A stretch of DNA of 64,000 nt from contig NC_018337.1 in the NCBI RefSeq assembly GCF_000234665.1, positions 124,001 to 188,000 of the forward strand. The letters are read 5' to 3'. The notes beneath the pieces are model-generated. The model saw nothing but the letters and a program-made list of their open reading frames with translations, ran no database searches and was not told the DNA's origin. Position 1 is the stretch's first letter; each line of letters opens with the position of its first letter. Below, one piece after another: positions 60,240 to 64,000 of this stretch. Made by a program: the position numbers and the translations under genes. The stretch is from Leishmania mexicana MHOM/GT/2001/U1103. Its lineage: Eukaryota > Euglenozoa > Kinetoplastea > Trypanosomatida > Trypanosomatidae.

Positions 60240-60965
60240 CCTGACGACTCAGGGCGGCAAAAGTGTGCTTGTATCGGTGGCCCGCACTCGGTACCGCCAG
60301 GCTCGCCAGATACCTGGGCTATGGGCTCCAACTCGCAGCGGAGAAGAACGCCGCATTGGGTGCGCAGCTCGTGCGTGAGACTTGGGCTCGTATTGAGGAC
60401 TTTGGCGCCACCGCTCCCCCCCCCCTCCGCAGCAGCCCAGAGAGGCGACATTTTGGCCCGTGCGCACGAGCGTGCGTGTCTCATGGCAAAGCGTTCGGCA
60501 CACTTTCAGCCACGTGCTGCGTCAACTCGTCCAGAAGGGGGATTCACGATTGGGGCAAAGTTTGCGTTGGTGGCGGACCATCACACACACACACATACTT
60601 CCCCATCCTGCATGCCCCCCCCCAAAGCAGCTGAATGGGGTTTTAGCGGCAGTGGGTGTGGGTCTGGCGCTGAACACGCTGGGGGCGTACATGGGCGGCT
60701 TGGTTCTACGAGCGGCGCATCGACGTTGTGTTCCTGCTACACAGCCGAGTTTGTCTCTTGTCCGCTCGCATGTAAAGGACGTGGCGTTGCCGCTTGTGAG
60801 CGGCACCCTTACCCCGCTGTGTGAGGGCCGGAGAGGAGGTCGCAGAACGCCTGTCGGAGGAGCGAAATTCGTTGCAGAATTACGATGGGGTGTTCAGGGC
60901 CTTGCCACAGCGAATCCTCTCACGCAATGCAGCGGAGGCCTCAGGGAGCACCGACGAAGCATGCG
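60240..60965 (+). pseudogene. Candidate decayed gene in two alternating frames
   Basis: Three fragments look like pieces of one protein. In frame 2 (about 60290-60410) there is an amphipathic helix with YGLQLAAEKNAALGAQLVRE. In frame 1 (about 60624-60725) there is a Gly-rich hydrophobic helix, GVLAAVGVGLALNTLGAYMG. In frame 2 again (60821-60961) there is a charged helix, GEEVAERLSEERNSLQNYD. Stops and C runs interrupt them. I do not recognise a family; a frameshifted relic is the best reading, with chance as the alternative. Confidence 0.3.
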
Positions 60966-62584
60966 TGTGGCCAACTCTTTCCCTTATCCCCTCTCCTCGT
61001 CCTCCTCTCGTTGTGTAGTGGGTTCGGTAAGTGAAAATGGGATGGCGATCGCTCGTCTGATCCGGCCAGCCTATGGCCGCACCGTTGTCCTACGCCGTCT
61101 TGCGCACCCGCCCTTTTTTCTTTCCATTCTTCTCTCCTATCCGTGTCTTGTCTGAGTTTCTCTCAGACACGTGCCGCTTTCTTCGCGCTTCGGCGCACAC
61201 ACCTCCTCCCAACTCCCTTCCCTTTTGTTGTATTGGTCATTGATTGGTCCATCTCCATCGCCGCCTCGATTCTCTCGCCCTCCCTCCGCAATCCCTTGAA
61301 CCTTCGTCGCCTGGTTACTCGCCCAGCACCATCTTGCTGCGCCACATCCGCTCTCCAGCAGCGCGACAGGCTGTGTGAGGGGAGATGTGCGCATGACCCC
61401 CCCCCGTGGAAGTCCAACGCACACAAGCACACATGGTTTGTTTGGTGACTCTTGGCGTGTATGTGTGCGCGGGTTTGCTGAGAGGTGGTCCTCGATCTTT
61501 TGGAGGCTGTGATCGTGACATGTCTTCCCTTCCTCTCTCCTCTACCCGCTTGACGCCTCCCTCTGCGACCCCTTCGCCGTCTTACTCCATGCTGATGAGG
61601 AGATGTGCAACCGGAGCAGGAGGAGGGCGAAGGCATGCAGGGAGGCAGCGCACGGCAACGTGGTGCGGGACCCAGAGAAAACATAGCTTTGTTTTTTTGT
61701 GGATCGGCCGTCGCCTCTGTGAGGCGTCACTGAGCCAACTCTTTTTGGCGCTCATGGTATTTTTTTGCTGTTTCCGTTGCCCGCTCCCTTTTGGGATTAC
61801 TCACGTACCCCCTCCCCCCTTCCCCTCCTCCCCCCACACACACCTCCTCATGTGGTGATGGTGCCACGTTTGTGTGGGGCGCAGGTTTTCTTGCGTCCCC
61901 CCGCGGCTGCGGTGGCGTCACGTGTCCTTTACGGTGTGGTTGGCCCAGTGCGAATTGGGACTGGAGAGGCCTCGAATCGTTACACGGGCGGCCCCCCCCT
62001 TTGATCCCTTTCTTTACTGCGTCGCGCATTCACGCAAAGGGAGAGGGGAGGGGGAGGGGGTCCATCTCACTGCGACACTCCATATGATGTAAACGAAAAC
62101 ATAAGTACGCACCTGGCTTAGAGTGGGGACCGTGTCGTTTCCTTGGCGGACGTCGTTCTTTCATCGGCGCTCGCTCATGCACAGCACAGGCAGACCGGCA
62201 CTGTGTGTGCACGTTTGTGGTCGGCCCACCTCTCCATCCATCTGCCTCTCTGGTTGAGAAATACCGCTACCTTGGGTAGAGCCCCTTCTGGTGCCGCCAC
62301 GGCACGTTGGTGCACGGCTCTGCTCCCCTGAGCGCCCAACGCGGCACGCCTCCTCCCCTCTCTCGCAAAGGCAGCCATGGATATTATGTCCTTCGCTCTC
62401 TCGTTACTTCCACCTTCGTCTGCAATCATCACCCTCGGTCAGTGTGTCGTTTAATGGCGTGTGCATCGACTGCCAGCAACCACCGGTGCGGGCGCGCTTT
62501 TTCTCCTACGCTAAGGGATTCTTTGTAGCTTTGTGCTACCGCCGTTGCGGTCGCGACAAGAGCCCACGCACGGCTACTGCGGCT

Positions 62585-62637
62585 CTCTCCCGCCTATTCA
62601 TCCTCCCTCACTTCCTTTTCGCCCAAGCTGTGCTGCG
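62585..62637 (+). promoter_or_regulatory. Candidate spliced-leader acceptor for the RS-rich gene
   Basis: A T/C tract ending near 62634 is followed by AAG ending at 62637, about 165 bases before the ATG at 62804. Confidence 0.35.
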
Positions 62638-62803
62638 ACGGTGAAGTGTGCGCGTGTGGTGTACTGCTTTGCCTGTATGCTTCCCTGAACTGAAGCCGTC
62701 TAGTACGCCTCCATCGTGATCGGTAACGTGTTGCACGCACACGTGAACACAGACAGTCAGCCGCAACACGGACTGCTCGGTCCGTCCCACCACAGCTACA
62801 AAA

Positions 62804-63577
62804 ATGGATGTGATTCCGCCCGAGTACGACCCGGTGACTCGAGAACGCGTGTATCGGCAGGAGTGGCTCGAATACTTTCACTACATCGGCTTTGAGACAG
62901 CGATACGTGATTACCCGGCTGAGTATCGCGCCCTCTTCCCTCGTGGACATCACAAGCCGCCAGCCATGCCGCCTCCGCTGCCCGTCGGGGGTACGAAGTC
63001 TCAGACGGCACCCACCTCCGCAACCGCAGCAAACATGTTCATTGCCGATGATGATGACAAGGAGGTCGGTAAAGGCAGTGACACGGAAGATGACTGGTCC
63101 TCGCTCATCTCTTCATCCTCATCTTCCGCAGCCTCGACGCCGCGCGATGCACCCCGCGAGGACGCGCGAGCCGAAAATGTTGAGCGGACGGCTCGCGACG
63201 AGCGCAGCAGTCGCCGGCAGACGTCGAGTCGCCATGATGACCGCCACCACTCAAGCCGACGCCACCGCGACCGAGACAGTGATGAGCGTCGGCGGCGACA
63301 CCATAGCGACGAGGAGGAGCGACGGCATCGGCACCGGCATCACAGTTCTCGAGGAAGCGATTATCACCACAGCACCAGCAGTGGCACAAGCCGCCGCCGC
63401 AGACGCTCTGGTGACCGAGATGGCCGTGACGGTCGTCGCTCGTCACGTGTGCACAGCAGCGAGGAAAGTAGTCGCCGCTATCGCAGAGAGACGACCAGCG
63501 GCAGCTCGCGCACTCATGCCTACGAGGACCGTCGTGAGGATGCGCTACGCCGTCGCGATAACGCCTATAGGCGCTAG
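62804..63577 (+). CDS. RS/RD-rich protein, 257 residues
   Basis: Residues 1-50 form a short conserved-looking head (YDPVTRERVYRQEWLEYFHY, then YPAEYRALFP). A Pro-rich piece and an acidic piece follow (about 85-95), then a poly-Ser stretch (about 102-112). The rest (about 130-257) is an Arg/Ser/Asp/His-rich domain with many RS, RD, RH and RRR units. Such domains mark splicing and mRNA-processing proteins, so a nuclear RNA role is the first guess. No RRM or other RNA-binding fold is visible, and I do not recognise the head. The leader ends just before an AAAATGG start context. Confidence 0.82.
   Translation: MDVIPPEYDPVTRERVYRQEWLEYFHYIGFETAIRDYPAEYRALFPRGHHKPPAMPPPLPVGGTKSQTAPTSATAANMFIADDDDKEVGKGSDTEDDWSSLISSSSSSAASTPRDAPREDARAENVERTARDERSSRRQTSSRHDDRHHSSRRHRDRDSDERRRRHHSDEEERRHRHRHHSSRGSDYHHSTSSGTSRRRRRSGDRDGRDGRRSSRVHSSEESSRRYRRETTSGSSRTHAYEDRREDALRRRDNAYRR

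Positions 63578-64000
<423 letters not shown>

Larger units (their letters stand above)
58251..62803. other. Longest intergenic region (4.6 kb), importin beta to RS-rich gene
   Basis: The first 0.7 kb and the last 1.6 kb look like ordinary UTR (C runs, GT runs at about 58726-58742 and 58951-58968, C/T tracts). The middle part (about 58950-61020) has coding-like fragments in several frames and on both strands but no complete gene. They are listed as candidates below and in the findings. Confidence 0.5.

Overview
The window looks like a piece of a trypanosomatid chromosome, most probably Leishmania or a close relative. All fifteen or sixteen credible genes lie on the + strand and none shows a cis-intron. 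Coding sequence has strongly G/C-ending codons. The genes are separated by 0.6-4.5 kb spacers rich in pyrimidine tracts, (GT/CA)n microsatellites and C/G runs. This is the layout of a polycistronic unit processed by spliced-leader trans-splicing. I cannot name the species from sequence alone. Gene ends given here are CDS ends; UTR limits are not visible.

Layout. 460-5229: RNA polymerase III largest subunit. 5888-9343: COG6 subunit of the Golgi tethering complex. 10482-12586: two incomplete tandem copies of a secreted nucleoside-phosphorylase-like protein, with a 100-N assembly gap (11870-11969) hiding the end of one and the start of the other. 13250-13729: mitoribosomal protein bS6m. 14410-15672: coiled-coil protein whose centre resembles the microtubule-binding tip of dynein heavy chains but which has no motor. 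17193-18881 and 19619-20428: unrecognised proteins. 21468-21830: ribosomal protein eS25. 24279-27017: low-complexity protein with two SUMO-interaction-like motifs. 28491-35702: 2403-residue type I membrane protein with many Cys-containing ectodomain repeats. 39515-41665: centriole/basal body protein POC1. 42442-43058: small membrane protein, apparently frameshifted. 45468-53756: four-domain voltage-gated calcium-channel-type protein. 55638-58250: importin beta-1. 62804-63577: RS/RD-rich protein.

The genes do not form one pathway. They are mostly housekeeping functions (transcription, translation, nuclear import, Golgi traffic) mixed with cytoskeletal or flagellar candidates (POC1, the dynein-tip-like protein, the channel), as is usual for kinetoplastid directional clusters. 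The points most worth follow-up are the motor-less dynein stalk/tip protein, the non-canonical Q/D/A/Q selectivity filter in a channel whose C-terminal EF-like and IQ region is otherwise conserved, the broken tandem array at the gap, the frameshifted small membrane gene, and coding-like fragments in the 58.9-61.0 kb spacer.
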